DNA from: Micrococcaceae bacterium
GTDB taxonomy: Bacteria; Actinomycetota; Actinomycetes; Actinomycetales; Micrococcaceae
Reading direction: 5' to 3'
Length of the DNA: 64,000 nt
Assembly: GCA_025465475.1 (NCBI GenBank)
Contig: JAODMR010000025.1
Location: 1 to 64,000, forward strand
Part shown: one piece after another, positions 8,450 to 17,582 of the stretch
Layout: the number at the start of each line of letters is the position of its first letter
Numbering within the stretch: the first letter of the stretch is position 1
Notes under the pieces: model-generated
Databases searched by the model: none
Told to the model about the DNA's origin: nothing
The model's input: only the letters and a program-made list of their open reading frames with translations
Position numbers and translations under genes: made by a program

Positions 8450-9976
8450 TCAGGAGGCCCTGGCGAGCACGTCCTCCACGTAGCTGACGAGCGTGCGGAC
8501 CGCTACGCCGGTGCCGTGTTTTGGTGTGTAGCCGTAGGGTGCGCCTTCGTTGAAGGCCGGACCGGCGATGTCCAGGTGCGCCCACGGAATCGTTGACCCG
8601 TCGGCGCCCTCCCCCACGAATTCGTTCAGGAACACGGCGGCCGTCATCATGCCGCCCATGCGTTCGCCGATGTTGGCCAGGTCCGCGACCTGGGAATCGA
8701 GGCTGGCGCGCAGCTCCTCGGGGAGCGGCATCGGCCAGAACAGTTCGCCGGCGCGGTCTGCCGCGGCCTTGATGGCGTTGCTGACCCCCTCGTCGCCCAT
8801 GACGGCGGCGGTCCGGTGGCCCAGCGCCACCACCTGCGCCCCGGTCAGGGTGGCGACGTCGAGAATGACGTCCGGCTGTTCCAGCGAGGCAGCGGCAATG
8901 CCGTCGGCCATCACCAGGCGTCCCTCGGCGTCGGTGTTCAGTACTTCGACCGTCTTTCCGCCGAACATGGTCAGCACGTCGGAAGGGCGCGTCGCGGTGC
9001 CCGACGGCATGTTCTCGGCCAGGCAGAGCCAGCCGGTGACCTTGACGGGCAGTCCCAACTCCGCGACGGCCAGGACCGCTGAGAGTACTGCTGCCGCGCC
9101 TGCCATGTCCGACTTCATGGTCATCATGCCCGCCGGCGGCTTCAGTGACACGCCGCCGGAGTCAAAGGTGATGCCCTTGCCAACCAGGGCGAGTTTCAGT
9201 TTGGCCCTGGCCGGTGCGTATTCCACCTTGACCAGGCGCGGCGGGCGGGATGAGCCCTGTCCCACGCCCAGGATTCCCCCGAATCCGTCGCGTTCCAGGC
9301 GCCGCTCATCCAACACGGTGACCTTGACCGGAAGGCCGCGGGCCAGGTCCTTCGTGGCTTCAGCAAATGTGTCCGGGTAGAGGTGGCTGGGAGGTTCGTT
9401 CACCAGGGACCGGGTCGCGTTGACGGCCTTGGCCAGGATGGCTGCCCGTTCCAACGCGGGAGCCAGGGCGGAATCCAACGCGGCGGGCGTGTAGATGGTC
9501 ACCGTCGCCACGTTGGCCTTGATTTTTGCGCCGCTGGTTCCCCGGTGCGGGGTATAGGAGTAGGCGCCCAGTGCCGCGCCCTCTGCCACGGCGGCCGCCT
9601 GAGCCACAGTGGTGGCCGGCAGGGCCAGGGTCACCGACTCCGTTCCGGCCAATTGGCGGATCGCTGAGCCCGCTGCACGGCGGAGCGCCTCTTCGCTGAT
9701 GCGTGCATCGGTGACCTTGCCGACGCCGGCCAGCACCAGGATTTTCGCGCCAACCCCGTCAACGCCCGGCAGGCGGCGGACTTCATCCGCTCCGCCGGTA
9801 ACGCCGAGTGCCTCCAGCGACGCGGCCAACGCATCGGCTGAATCCGACGGCAAGGGACTGTCCAGCAGGACCGGTCCGTCAGTGCCCCGTCCGACACCGA
9901 TGACGACGGCGTCCGCAGCCGCCCCTGCGATGTCCTTGGCGATGGCTTTAAGCGTCACTTCTTGGTTTTTGAACAC
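8450..9976 (-). CDS. pepA: Leucyl aminopeptidase (M17 family)
   Basis: A 508-residue cytosolic metallo-aminopeptidase that removes N-terminal residues from peptides and uses two metal ions. The M17 signature [12 protein letters not shown] is present, along with the metal-ligand segments [15 protein letters not shown] and MKSDMAGAA. The length is typical. It starts with GTG and has GAGGACC about 10 nt upstream. It is divergent from gcvT; this pepA-gcvT pairing also occurs in the M. tuberculosis region containing lipAB. Confidence 0.95.
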   Translation of the reverse strand: MFKNQEVTLKAIAKDIAGAAADAVVIGVGRGTDGPVLLDSPLPSDSADALAASLEALGVTGGADEVRRLPGVDGVGAKILVLAGVGKVTDARISEEALRRAAGSAIRQLAGTESVTLALPATTVAQAAAVAEGAALGAYSYTPHRGTSGAKIKANVATVTIYTPAALDSALAPALERAAILAKAVNATRSLVNEPPSHLYPDTFAEATKDLARGLPVKVTVLDERRLERDGFGGILGVGQGSSRPPRLVKVEYAPARAKLKLALVGKGITFDSGGVSLKPPAGMMTMKSDMAGAAAVLSAVLAVAELGLPVKVTGWLCLAENMPSGTATRPSDVLTMFGGKTVEVLNTDAEGRLVMADGIAAASLEQPDVILDVATLTGAQVVALGHRTAAVMGDEGVSNAIKAAADRAGELFWPMPLPEELRASLDSQVADLANIGERMGGMMTAAVFLNEFVGEGADGSTIPWAHLDIAGPAFNEGAPYGYTPKHGTGVAVRTLVSYVEDVLARAS

Positions 9977-10104
9977 GAAAAAGGGTCCTCACTTTGTTCG
10001 ACTGTCGATGCCGGTTCGATACTTCGATCGTAGACTGCGGCTCCTGCGGCGGAGCAAGGCGCGGCCCGCTTCCAGCGTCCGGACCCTCCTGTAGCGTTGC
10101 GTTC

Positions 10105-11244
10105 ATGAGTGAAACTACTTCCGTTCTGCAGGTCGGTCCGCTGCACGAGTGGCACCTGGCCAACGGAGCGAGGATGGCCGAATTCAGTGGGTGGCAGATG
10201 CCCCTGCAGTATGAGGGCGTGGTGGCCGAACATACCGCGGTGCGCACCGCCGTCGGGCTCTTTGATGTGTCCCACCTGGGCAAGGCCGTGGTGCGCGGCA
10301 GTGGAGCCAAAGAGTTCGTCAACCGGTGCCTGGCCAATGACCTGAACCGCATCCCGGCCGGCAGCGCACAGTACACCCTGGCGCTCAATCCCGCGGGCGG
10401 GGTCACCGATGACCTCATTGCCTACCTGCGCAGTGACGACGAAGTTTTCCTCATTCCCAACGCCGCCAACACCACCGCCGTCGTCGGCGAACTGCAGGCC
10501 GCGCGGGACGCTGAGGGAATCGCGCTGGAGGTCCTCAACCAGCACCGGGACTTCGCGGTGTTCGCCGTGCAGGGCCCGTCCTCGGCCCAGGTGCTGGCCC
10601 AGCTGGGCCTGACCGGACCCGAAACCTATATGTCCTTCGTTGACGTGCAATGGACCGACGCGGCGGGTATCCAGCGGCCCGTGACCATTTGCCGCACCGG
10701 GTACACCGGGGAGCACGGGTACGAGGTGGTGCCGCGTTGGGAGGACGCCCTGCCTCTGTGGGAGGCACTGGCCGCAGCGGTGGCGTTCTGCGGAGGCCGG
10801 CCCGCCGGTCTCGGTGCACGCGACACGTTGCGGACGGAGATGGGCTACGCCCTGCACGGGCATGAGCTCACCGAGAACATCACGCCGGTTGAAGCTGGAG
10901 TCGGCTGGGCGGTGGGCTGGAAAAAGGAACACTTCTGGGGCCGGGACGCGCTGCTGGCGCAGAAAGCAGCAGGTGCGCCGCGGAAGGCCGTCGGCCTGCT
11001 GGCCAAGGAACGCGGTGTTCCCCGCGCGGACGTGAACGTACTGGACGCGGCCGGGAACGTCGTCGGCCGGACGACCTCCGGCACCTTCTCGCCCACGCTG
11101 CAGAATGGCATCGCGCTGGCGTTGGTGGCACCGGACACCGCCGAAGGAACGGAAGTGGCGCTGGACCTCCGCGGCCGCAGGATGGCTGTCACCGTGGTGC
11201 GGCCGCCCTTCGTGCAGGTACGGACCAGGCCGCAGCCGGAATGA
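10105..11244 (+). CDS. gcvT: Glycine cleavage system aminomethyltransferase (T protein)
   Basis: GcvT moves the aminomethyl carbon from lipoylated H protein to tetrahydrofolate. The 379-residue protein has the family pattern throughout: the [11 protein letters not shown] opening, [25 protein letters not shown] (GTGYTGE-like folate-binding loop), [20 protein letters not shown] and the C-terminal [16 protein letters not shown]. The ATG at 10105 begins [11 protein letters not shown]; the ORF track extends upstream in frame without support. No gcvH or gcvP lies nearby, so the other subunits must be elsewhere. I saw no glycine riboswitch in the 128-bp divergent gap. Confidence 0.94.
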   Translation: MSETTSVLQVGPLHEWHLANGARMAEFSGWQMPLQYEGVVAEHTAVRTAVGLFDVSHLGKAVVRGSGAKEFVNRCLANDLNRIPAGSAQYTLALNPAGGVTDDLIAYLRSDDEVFLIPNAANTTAVVGELQAARDAEGIALEVLNQHRDFAVFAVQGPSSAQVLAQLGLTGPETYMSFVDVQWTDAAGIQRPVTICRTGYTGEHGYEVVPRWEDALPLWEALAAAVAFCGGRPAGLGARDTLRTEMGYALHGHELTENITPVEAGVGWAVGWKKEHFWGRDALLAQKAAGAPRKAVGLLAKERGVPRADVNVLDAAGNVVGRTTSGTFSPTLQNGIALALVAPDTAEGTEVALDLRGRRMAVTVVRPPFVQVRTRPQPE

Positions 11245-11327
11245 TTTAACCGGTGTCGAGCGTTGTAGGGGAGAGGTAGCTGTCCGGTGTCCGGACGATG
11301 AAGGACAAAATGTCCGCGGAGGAAGTT

Positions 11328-12278
11328 GTGAAAGAGATCAAGTACGAACCGTTTTTGGATCCGGCCGACCTGTACGCCAGCAATGACCTGCTGCTGCACC
11401 AGGAAGACCTCACCGGGCTGAACCTGCTGATGGGCTTCTCCGGATTTTCGGACGCCGGCCAGGTCGTCACGCAGATCACCGACGAGCTGCTGGAGAACCT
11501 GCAGGGTGAGCCGCTGGCGTTCTTCGACATTGACCAACTGCTGGACTACCGTTCGCGCCGGCCCCGGATCACGTTCATCGAGGACCACCTCGCCGACTAC
11601 CAGCAGCCGCAGTTGGCGCTGTACCGGATGATCGACGGGCTGGGACAGCCCTTCCTCTTCCTGACCGGCAACGAGCCGGACCTGCAGTGGGAGCGTTTCA
11701 GCCTGGCCGTGCTGGGCCTGGTCAAGCGGTTGGATGTGAACCTCGTCGCCTGGGTGCACTCCATTCCGATGCCCGTGCCGCACACCCGGCCCATCGGTGT
11801 CACCGTGCATGGCAACCGGCCGGACCTGATCGAGGGCATTTCGTCCTGGCGCTCGACAGTGCAGATTCCCTCCGCCATTGGCCACGTGCTGGAATACCGG
11901 CTGCAGCAGGCGGGCCGCAACGTGGCTGGCTACGCCATCCACGTGCCCCATTACCTGGCGGACGCGCAGTACCCGCCGGCAGCAGTCGCCGGGCTGGAGT
12001 ACCTCGGTGCCGCAGCCACCCTCATGCTGCCCAGTGAACGCCTGCGCGAAGCGGGCAGGGACGTGGAACGCCAGATCGCCGAGCAGGTGGCGGCCTCCGC
12101 CGAGGTGCAGGGCGTGGTGCGCAACCTCGAAAAGCAGTTCGATGACCGGGCCAAGTCCACGCCGCTGCGCTCGCTGCTGGCCGATGAGAACGATGAACTG
12201 CCCGACGCCGACGCCTTGGGCGCCGCCGTGGAGGCCTACCTCGCGACCCGGGACCCGGAGGAGCAGGGCGGGGAATAA
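11328..12278 (+). CDS. PAC2 family protein (proteasome-assembly-chaperone-like fold)
   Basis: About 316 residues with the PAC2 (former DUF75) pattern: LLMGFSGFSDAGQV, DYRSRRPRITF, EPDLQWERF, HSIPMPVPHTRP and IHVPHYLADAQYP. Actinobacterial members such as Rv2125 are conserved but their job is unclear; proteasome assembly is known only for the eukaryotic relatives. Three in-frame starts compete: ATG 11298 (no Shine-Dalgarno), ATG 11310 (AAGGA, 4 nt) and GTG 11328 (GGAGG, 5-nt spacing). I chose the last because its site is strongest. The first would add 10 residues. A 9-bp gap separates it from the next gene, so the two are probably co-transcribed. Confidence 0.85.
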   Translation: MKEIKYEPFLDPADLYASNDLLLHQEDLTGLNLLMGFSGFSDAGQVVTQITDELLENLQGEPLAFFDIDQLLDYRSRRPRITFIEDHLADYQQPQLALYRMIDGLGQPFLFLTGNEPDLQWERFSLAVLGLVKRLDVNLVAWVHSIPMPVPHTRPIGVTVHGNRPDLIEGISSWRSTVQIPSAIGHVLEYRLQQAGRNVAGYAIHVPHYLADAQYPPAAVAGLEYLGAAATLMLPSERLREAGRDVERQIAEQVAASAEVQGVVRNLEKQFDDRAKSTPLRSLLADENDELPDADALGAAVEAYLATRDPEEQGGE

Positions 12279-12287
12279 GATGGTGGG

Positions 12288-13655
12288 GTGGAAAACAAGC
12301 GCGCGTGGTTGATTTGGGGCATCGGTGTTACCGCTTATCTGATCGCCATCACGCAACGCACCTCCTTTGGGGTTGCGGGCCTGGACGCCACCGTCCGCTT
12401 TCACGCCACCGCTTCAGCCCTTTCCGCCTTCACCGTTCTGCAGCTGCTGGTCTACGCCGCCCTCCAGATTCCGGTGGGAGTGCTGGTGGACCGCTTCGGT
12501 CCCCGGCTGATGATCGCCGCCGGCGCGGTGCTGATGTGCCTGGGACAGCTCCAGTTGGCGGCCGCGACGACGGTCCCCGCCGGATTGGTGGGCCGGGTCC
12601 TGGTCGGTGCGGGCGATGCCATGACGTTCATTGCCGTGCTTCGCCTGCTTCCGGCGTGGTTCAGCCCCCGCCGTGTTCCGCTCCTGACCCAACTGACCGG
12701 GCAGCTGGGCCAGTTTGGGCAGCTCATCAGTGTCATTCCCTTCGCCCTGGTGCTCCACACCGCCGGCTGGGCGCCGGCCTTCCTTAGCGCCGCCGGCCTG
12801 TCTTTGTTGGCCTTCGTCCTGGCCGTCACCGTGCTGCGCAACCAGCCTGAGGGTACCCCGGCAGCCGTTCAGCGCAAGGGACTGCGGGCCACCGGCACGG
12901 CCGTGGCCAGGGCCTGGACCCAGCCGGGCACCCGGCTGGGCCTCTGGAGCCACTTCACCACCCAGTTCTCCGGCACGGTCTTTACCCTGACCTGGGGGTA
13001 CCCCTTCCTGCTGTCCGCCCAAGGCGTGGAACCGACAGTGGCCTCCGTGCTGATGAGCCTGTTCGTGCTGGTCGGCATCGTTTGTGGACCCCTGCTCGGT
13101 GGTTGGGTGTCCCGCCATCCGTTGCGCCGTTCGACGATGGTGGTGCTGATCGCCGTGCTGATTGCCGTGGCCTGGAGCGTGGTGTTGTTGTGGCCCGGCC
13201 GTGCCCCACTGCCGCTGCTGGTGATCCTGGTGCTTGTGATGGCTTTGGGCGGGCCCGCGTCCATGATCGGCTTTGACTTCGCCCGGACGTTCAACCCGGC
13301 ACACCGGATGGGAACAGCCACCGGAATCGTCAACGTGGGCGGCTTCTGCGCGGCCCTGATGACCATGTACGCGGTGGGACTCGTGCTGGACGTGCTCAAC
13401 AACTCCGGCTTTTCCTCCGGGGAGCTGTACGCCCTGGATTCCTTCCGCATTGCCCTGTCCGTCCAGTTCCTGGTCCTGGCAGTGGGGGTGACTGCCGTGG
13501 TCATCAGCAGGCGGGAAGTGCGACGGGAGATGGCCGCCGACGGCATCGTTGTGCCTCCGTTGCGGGTGGCGCTGGCGGACCGGAGGCGCCGCCGCGAGCA
13601 GTACCGGGCCGAGACCCGTAACCGCGGGAACTCCGGCCGAGGACCGCAGGAATAG
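12288..13655 (+). CDS. Major facilitator superfamily transporter
   Basis: A 455-residue membrane protein with about 12 hydrophobic segments. Between TM2 and TM3 lies the typical MFS loop, here VGVLVDRFGPRLM (G-x-x-x-D-R-x-G-x-R). The N terminus is short (MENKRAWLIWGIGVTAYL) and the C terminus is a basic tail of about 50 residues. The substrate cannot be inferred. The GTG start lies 9 bp after the PAC2 stop. It ends in TAG, one of many normal uses of this stop in the window. Confidence 0.88.
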   Translation: MENKRAWLIWGIGVTAYLIAITQRTSFGVAGLDATVRFHATASALSAFTVLQLLVYAALQIPVGVLVDRFGPRLMIAAGAVLMCLGQLQLAAATTVPAGLVGRVLVGAGDAMTFIAVLRLLPAWFSPRRVPLLTQLTGQLGQFGQLISVIPFALVLHTAGWAPAFLSAAGLSLLAFVLAVTVLRNQPEGTPAAVQRKGLRATGTAVARAWTQPGTRLGLWSHFTTQFSGTVFTLTWGYPFLLSAQGVEPTVASVLMSLFVLVGIVCGPLLGGWVSRHPLRRSTMVVLIAVLIAVAWSVVLLWPGRAPLPLLVILVLVMALGGPASMIGFDFARTFNPAHRMGTATGIVNVGGFCAALMTMYAVGLVLDVLNNSGFSSGELYALDSFRIALSVQFLVLAVGVTAVVISRREVRREMAADGIVVPPLRVALADRRRRREQYRAETRNRGNSGRGPQE

Positions 13656-13687
13656 GGCCGGCCCCCCCGGCCGCGGCTACCCGGCGC

Positions 13688-13717
13688 CCGCAGCCGGCGC
13701 CCCGGCCCCGGCTGCGG
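13688..13717 (+). terminator. Hairpin downstream of the MFS gene
   Basis: A 10-bp stem, CCGCAGCCGG and CCGGCTGCGG, around a 10-nt GC-rich loop, 32 bp after the stop. The flanks are GC-rich with no U tract, so its termination strength is unclear. Confidence 0.45.
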
Positions 13718-13830
13718 TACCCCCGTCCGGGAAGCGCCGAGTGGTCCTGCACTGGAACCCAGCGCACGTCCTCATGCACCTTCAGCGCTGACCATCGTCC
13801 AGGACCCTGCGACGGGACAAGAGTGTAGCC

Positions 13831-15261
13831 ATGACACGGGACAAGCGGTTGGCAGTCAGCACTGGCCAAGACATTCTCAGCTACATTCCGCATGCGCTGG
13901 GCTTTTGGCCAGCCAGCAGCCTGGTGTGCCTCACGCTGGAAGGCAAAACCGTGGGAGCCACCCTTCGGGTCGACCTGCCCGGTGCCCGACCGGAGGCAAG
14001 CCGTGCCCCGATTCGCGCAGCCTCCGCCAGCCAGGCACGTGCCGGCTCCAGCGGCCCGAACGATAACCCGGCACGTTTCGAGGCCATTCCCCTTGAGCAC
14101 TACGTCGACACGGTGTGCGGCTATCTCCAGAGCGACCAACGCTCGGACGGGGTCCTGGTGGCAATCTTCGACAGCATGGACTGGACCTTGCCGAATCACC
14201 GGCCGCATGCGGCCCTACTCGAACGACTGCAGGACTCACTGGCAAAGGCCGGGACGCCGGTGCGGGACTGCTGGTTCGTGGGTCCCGTCCACTGGCGGCA
14301 CTATGACTGCGCGGATGAGGGATGCTGCGGCTGGCCCGGGCAACCACTGAACCTCATTAGCGACAGCTGGCTCAACACGGAGCTCGTGTACCGGGGAAGC
14401 AGTTACCGCCGGGATGCCGCTGCAGGTATCGCAGAAGCGCTGCTGCCCTTGCCCGCACCCGTCCGAGCAGGAATCGCGCAGGCGCGCGCCGGATATGCGT
14501 CCCGGTTGGCCGCATGCGCCCGGCAGCCGGAGCAGTTCCGTGCTTGCCTGGAAACGTGGGAGGACGCATTGGACGTGTGGCCCAAAACTCCGGATGTAGC
14601 GACGACGGCGTTTTTGCTGGCCACACTGGAAAACGTGGCCGTTCGGGATGCCGTCCTGGTGTTGGCGAGTGTGGGCCCGCGGCTGGCGTTCGGCGGTGCA
14701 GCCGCGTGCGGGTTGCTGGAATCGATGCCCCCAACGGGCGTAACGGTCGGCGGTGCGGGCCACTCCCAGCCCGTGGATGCAGCACGACGGAAGTTTCCCC
14801 AACCCAAAGGTCCCGACGGGATGGTAGTTCGTCCTGACGGTTGGCATCCCGCACCGGAGCGACAACACGCGCTCACTACCCGATTCGATGTTGACCCAGC
14901 ATGCCCGGGCCACGAGTTCGGCGCAGCACTGATCGGTGCCGGGGCGCAGCGGCCGAATTGGAACAGGATGAATACGGCCGACCTGTTATTGATCCACCTT
15001 GCCAGCGCCGGCAGCGGGACGGCCCGCGCCGCCGCGCTGACCATGCTGGCGTGGATCGCGTGGTGCCGCGGCCAGGGCTCGACGGCACACTCTTACCTGG
15101 AGCGGGCTGTTCTGGTGAAGCCTGGGTACCGCTTGGCGGAGCTGTTGCTGGAGTTGCTGGGCCAAGGGCAGCTCTGTGGCTGGGCCCGCAGCAGCGCCAC
15201 GGCCTGGCGGCCCGGTCTGGGCGCGCCGTCGGCAACGGCTCCTGCCAAGGGCACCGGTTGA
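13831..15261 (+). CDS. DUF4192 domain-containing protein
   Basis: A 476-residue protein of the actinobacterial DUF4192 family, recognised from the N-terminal STGQDILSYIPHALGFWP followed by SLVCLTLEG, and from the C-terminal part with ALTMLAWIAWCRGQG and SYLERAVLVKPGYRLAELL, which looks like a short helical-repeat bundle. The function is unknown. It sits just upstream of the primary sigma factor gene but is separated by a 319-bp gap with a palindrome, so it is probably a separate transcript. The ATG is preceded by a weak AAGAG. Confidence 0.85.
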   Translation: MTRDKRLAVSTGQDILSYIPHALGFWPASSLVCLTLEGKTVGATLRVDLPGARPEASRAPIRAASASQARAGSSGPNDNPARFEAIPLEHYVDTVCGYLQSDQRSDGVLVAIFDSMDWTLPNHRPHAALLERLQDSLAKAGTPVRDCWFVGPVHWRHYDCADEGCCGWPGQPLNLISDSWLNTELVYRGSSYRRDAAAGIAEALLPLPAPVRAGIAQARAGYASRLAACARQPEQFRACLETWEDALDVWPKTPDVATTAFLLATLENVAVRDAVLVLASVGPRLAFGGAAACGLLESMPPTGVTVGGAGHSQPVDAARRKFPQPKGPDGMVVRPDGWHPAPERQHALTTRFDVDPACPGHEFGAALIGAGAQRPNWNRMNTADLLLIHLASAGSGTARAAALTMLAWIAWCRGQGSTAHSYLERAVLVKPGYRLAELLLELLGQGQLCGWARSSATAWRPGLGAPSATAPAKGTG

Positions 15262-15580
15262 CGATGCACTGCAGGCCGCTCATCGGCCGGCCGATGAGTG
15301 GCAGGTCGGCGCGGCGGCGGCTCAGGGCGGCTTAGGCCCGATGAGGGGTTTCATGCGACAATAAAGGTGAGACCCGGTTGGGTCCGTGTTTCACCCCCAG
15401 CAGGCAGCTGTCATTGGCAGGAATCTCCAGCAACCCGACGGGAACATTGTCGGCGTTCCGGGCGTTCTCACTGATGACTCTGCAGGCCGTAGTGAGGTGT
15501 GAAAATCTCCACGGACTTGACAGGGTCATAGTGGTGTTGCCCATAGGTCGCATCACAGACCGCCGCAAGAAAGGTTTTCC
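15262..15580 (+). other. 319-bp noncoding region ahead of rpoD
   Basis: No convincing ORF lies here. It contains a perfect 20-bp palindrome CTCATCGGCCGGCCGATGAG (15279-15298), likely the end of the DUF4192 transcript. A second hairpin at 15366-15395 pairs GGTGA-GACCC with GGGTC and, across a bulge, TCACC. A candidate rpoD promoter lies near 15517. The rpoD leader would be roughly 25-35 nt from that promoter, with AAGAAAGG as ribosome-binding site before the GTG. Confidence 0.6.
15517..15547 (+). promoter_or_regulatory. rpoD: Possible rpoD promoter
   Basis: A perfect -35 hexamer TTGACA (15517-15522) is followed, after about 18-19 bp, by CCATAG/CATAGG, a poor -10 match. It is the best housekeeping-type candidate in the gap, but the weak -10 keeps confidence low. 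Confidence 0.3.
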
Positions 15581-16921
15581 GTGTCTCCAACTGCCAAGAG
15601 GAACGACTCTGCTACCGCCGAGGCTCCGACCACGGCAACATTGCCCGGGACCGCGAAGAAGGCCCAAACCACTGCTGGCGGCGACCTGACCCCCGCCCAG
15701 AAGCGGGCAGCAACCCTCGCCGCCAAGAAAGCGGCGGGCACGGCCCCTGCCGCCAGCCGCAAGGCCAAGGCGACAGCTGATAGCGCGCCGAAGGCCACCC
15801 GAGGCCGGGCGGCCGCCAAATCGGCCGATGACCATGCCGATGATCAGACCACCCCGGCGGACGTTGAGGAAGTCGACGAGGCTGCCGACCCCGCCGAAAT
15901 TGAAGAGCCGGAGGCAGCCGAGGCTGCCGCCACCCCCACCGGGACCGGTTTCGTCTACTCCGATGCCGATGACGACGACGCTCCTGTGCAGCAGGTCATG
16001 TCAGCCGGCGCCACCGCCGACCCGGTCAAGGATTACCTGAAGCAGATCGGTAAGGTCGCCCTGCTGAACGCTGAGCAGGAAGTGGACCTGGCGCTGCGCA
16101 TCGAGGCCGGGCTGTTCGCCGAGGAGAAACTCGCCGCCGACGACGGGTCCATCGACGACAAGCTCAAGCGTGAACTGCAGTGGGTCATCCACGATGGCAA
16201 GCGGGCCAAGAACCACCTGCTGGAGGCAAACCTCCGCCTGGTGGTCTCGCTGGCCAAGCGCTACACCGGCCGCGGCATGCTGTTCCTGGACCTGATCCAG
16301 GAAGGCAACCTGGGCCTAATCCGTGCCGTCGAGAAGTTCGACTACACCAAGGGCTTCAAGTTCTCCACCTACGCCACGTGGTGGATTCGCCAGGCCATCA
16401 CCCGTGCCATGGCCGACCAGGCCCGCACCATCCGTATCCCGGTGCACATGGTGGAAGTCATCAACAAGCTGGCCCGCGTTCAGCGGCAGATGCTGCAGGA
16501 CCTCGGACGCGAACCAACGCCGGAGGAACTGGCACTCGAGCTCGACATGACCCCCGAAAAGGTCGTCGAGGTCCAGAAGTACGGACGCGAGCCGATCTCC
16601 CTGCACACCCCGCTCGGTGAAGACGGCGACTCGGAATTCGGTGACCTTATCGAAGACTCCGAGGCAGTGGTTCCGGCCGATGCGGTGAGCTTCACGCTGC
16701 TGCAGGAACAGCTCCACTCGGTGCTTGACACGCTCTCCGAACGCGAAGCCGGCGTCGTCGCCATGCGCTTTGGCCTGACCGACGGACAGCCGAAGACTTT
16801 AGACGAAATCGGAAAGGTCTACGGAGTCACGCGCGAGCGGATCCGACAGATCGAATCGAAAACCATGTCCAAGCTGCGTCACCCGTCCCGGTCCCAGGTG
16901 CTGCGCGACTACCTGGACTAG
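15581..16921 (+). CDS. rpoD: Primary RNA polymerase sigma factor (SigA/RpoD)
   Basis: This is the housekeeping sigma factor, 446 residues. The first 125 or so residues are Ala/Lys- then acid-rich low complexity, typical of actinobacterial SigA. Region 1.2 follows ([16 protein letters not shown]), then region 2 ([19 protein letters not shown], with the -10-recognition helix [14 protein letters not shown]), region 3 and region 4.2 ([21 protein letters not shown]). It ends RDYLD followed by TAG, exactly where the family ends, showing TAG is a true stop here. GTG start with AAGAAAGG upstream. Confidence 0.97.
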   Translation: MSPTAKRNDSATAEAPTTATLPGTAKKAQTTAGGDLTPAQKRAATLAAKKAAGTAPAASRKAKATADSAPKATRGRAAAKSADDHADDQTTPADVEEVDEAADPAEIEEPEAAEAAATPTGTGFVYSDADDDDAPVQQVMSAGATADPVKDYLKQIGKVALLNAEQEVDLALRIEAGLFAEEKLAADDGSIDDKLKRELQWVIHDGKRAKNHLLEANLRLVVSLAKRYTGRGMLFLDLIQEGNLGLIRAVEKFDYTKGFKFSTYATWWIRQAITRAMADQARTIRIPVHMVEVINKLARVQRQMLQDLGREPTPEELALELDMTPEKVVEVQKYGREPISLHTPLGEDGDSEFGDLIEDSEAVVPADAVSFTLLQEQLHSVLDTLSEREAGVVAMRFGLTDGQPKTLDEIGKVYGVTRERIRQIESKTMSKLRHPSRSQVLRDYLD

Positions 16922-16976
16922 GATCCGGGCAGCCGCCGGCCGGCGGCTCTGTTCGACCAGGTGAGGCGACACACAG

Positions 16977-17006
16977 AAAGGGCCCGCTCCAAGGAGCGGG
17001 CCCTTT
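16977..17006 (+). terminator. Strong rho-independent terminator after rpoD
   Basis: A perfect 14-bp stem, AAAGGGCCCGCTCC and GGAGCGGGCCCTTT, with a 2-nt spacer and a TTTCTTCGTT tail. It lies between rpoD and the convergent DUF7455 gene, so it may act in both directions. A shorter GC palindrome precedes it at about 16931-16948. Confidence 0.9.
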
Positions 17007-17089
17007 CTTCGTTCGGTGCTGCAGCGGGCTGCAGTCCTTTTACCTGGTTCGCCTACCTGCGGCTACCGTCGGAGCGGTGTCCGCCGGTC

Positions 17090-17314
17090 CTAGTCCTCGA
17101 CGAGGACCGGCTTCTTCTCGCGCAGGCGGCTGGTCTCATCGTGCCACTCGGAAGCGAGCGGCTTCAGGGTGGGCTCAACGGTGCGGGCGTGATGACCGCA
17201 GAAGAGGAGCTCACCGCCGGAGGACTCGAGGACAACCCGGACGTAGGCCTGAGCTCCGCAGCGGTCGCAACGGTCCAGGGCGTTCAATTCGCGGCTGGCA
17301 ACGGCTGTTGTCAT
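17090..17314 (-). CDS. DUF7455 domain-containing small zinc-ribbon-like protein
   Basis: A 74-residue protein found next to sigA in many actinobacteria. It has CDRCG near the N terminus and CGHHA about 25 residues later, a spacing that suggests one metal-binding site of three cysteines and one or two histidines. Function unknown. The ORF track starts 9 codons upstream, but GAGGAGG lies 5 nt before the ATG at 17314 (MTTAVASREL), which fixes the start. It ends in TAG. Confidence 0.85.
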   Translation of the reverse strand: MTTAVASRELNALDRCDRCGAQAYVRVVLESSGGELLFCGHHARTVEPTLKPLASEWHDETSRLREKKPVLVED

Positions 17315-17582
17315 GGTGGCCTCCTCAGTTGATCTGTACATCTATACAATCACCTATCACCGCCAAATCATCCCAGGCCCGCGCACTTTCGCTGTGCGCG
17401 TACTTCCACGTCCTTCCCCGGTCCCCGCGTGCAGCTCTCCGGCGCCCCGAGCTCCGCTCCTCGCCGCGCCCTGCCCGATCCCAGCCGACGGGGCGCGGCA
17501 CGATAACCTAGGAAAGGTCCTTTTCGCCAGGACCGGCTTGACGATGCTCAAGATCACCCCCGTTCCAAGGAGTCTGCCGAAC

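Noticed and set aside
9977-10104. Glycine riboswitch ahead of gcvT
   Set aside because: The 128-bp divergent gap is too short and lacks the conserved tandem aptamer core.
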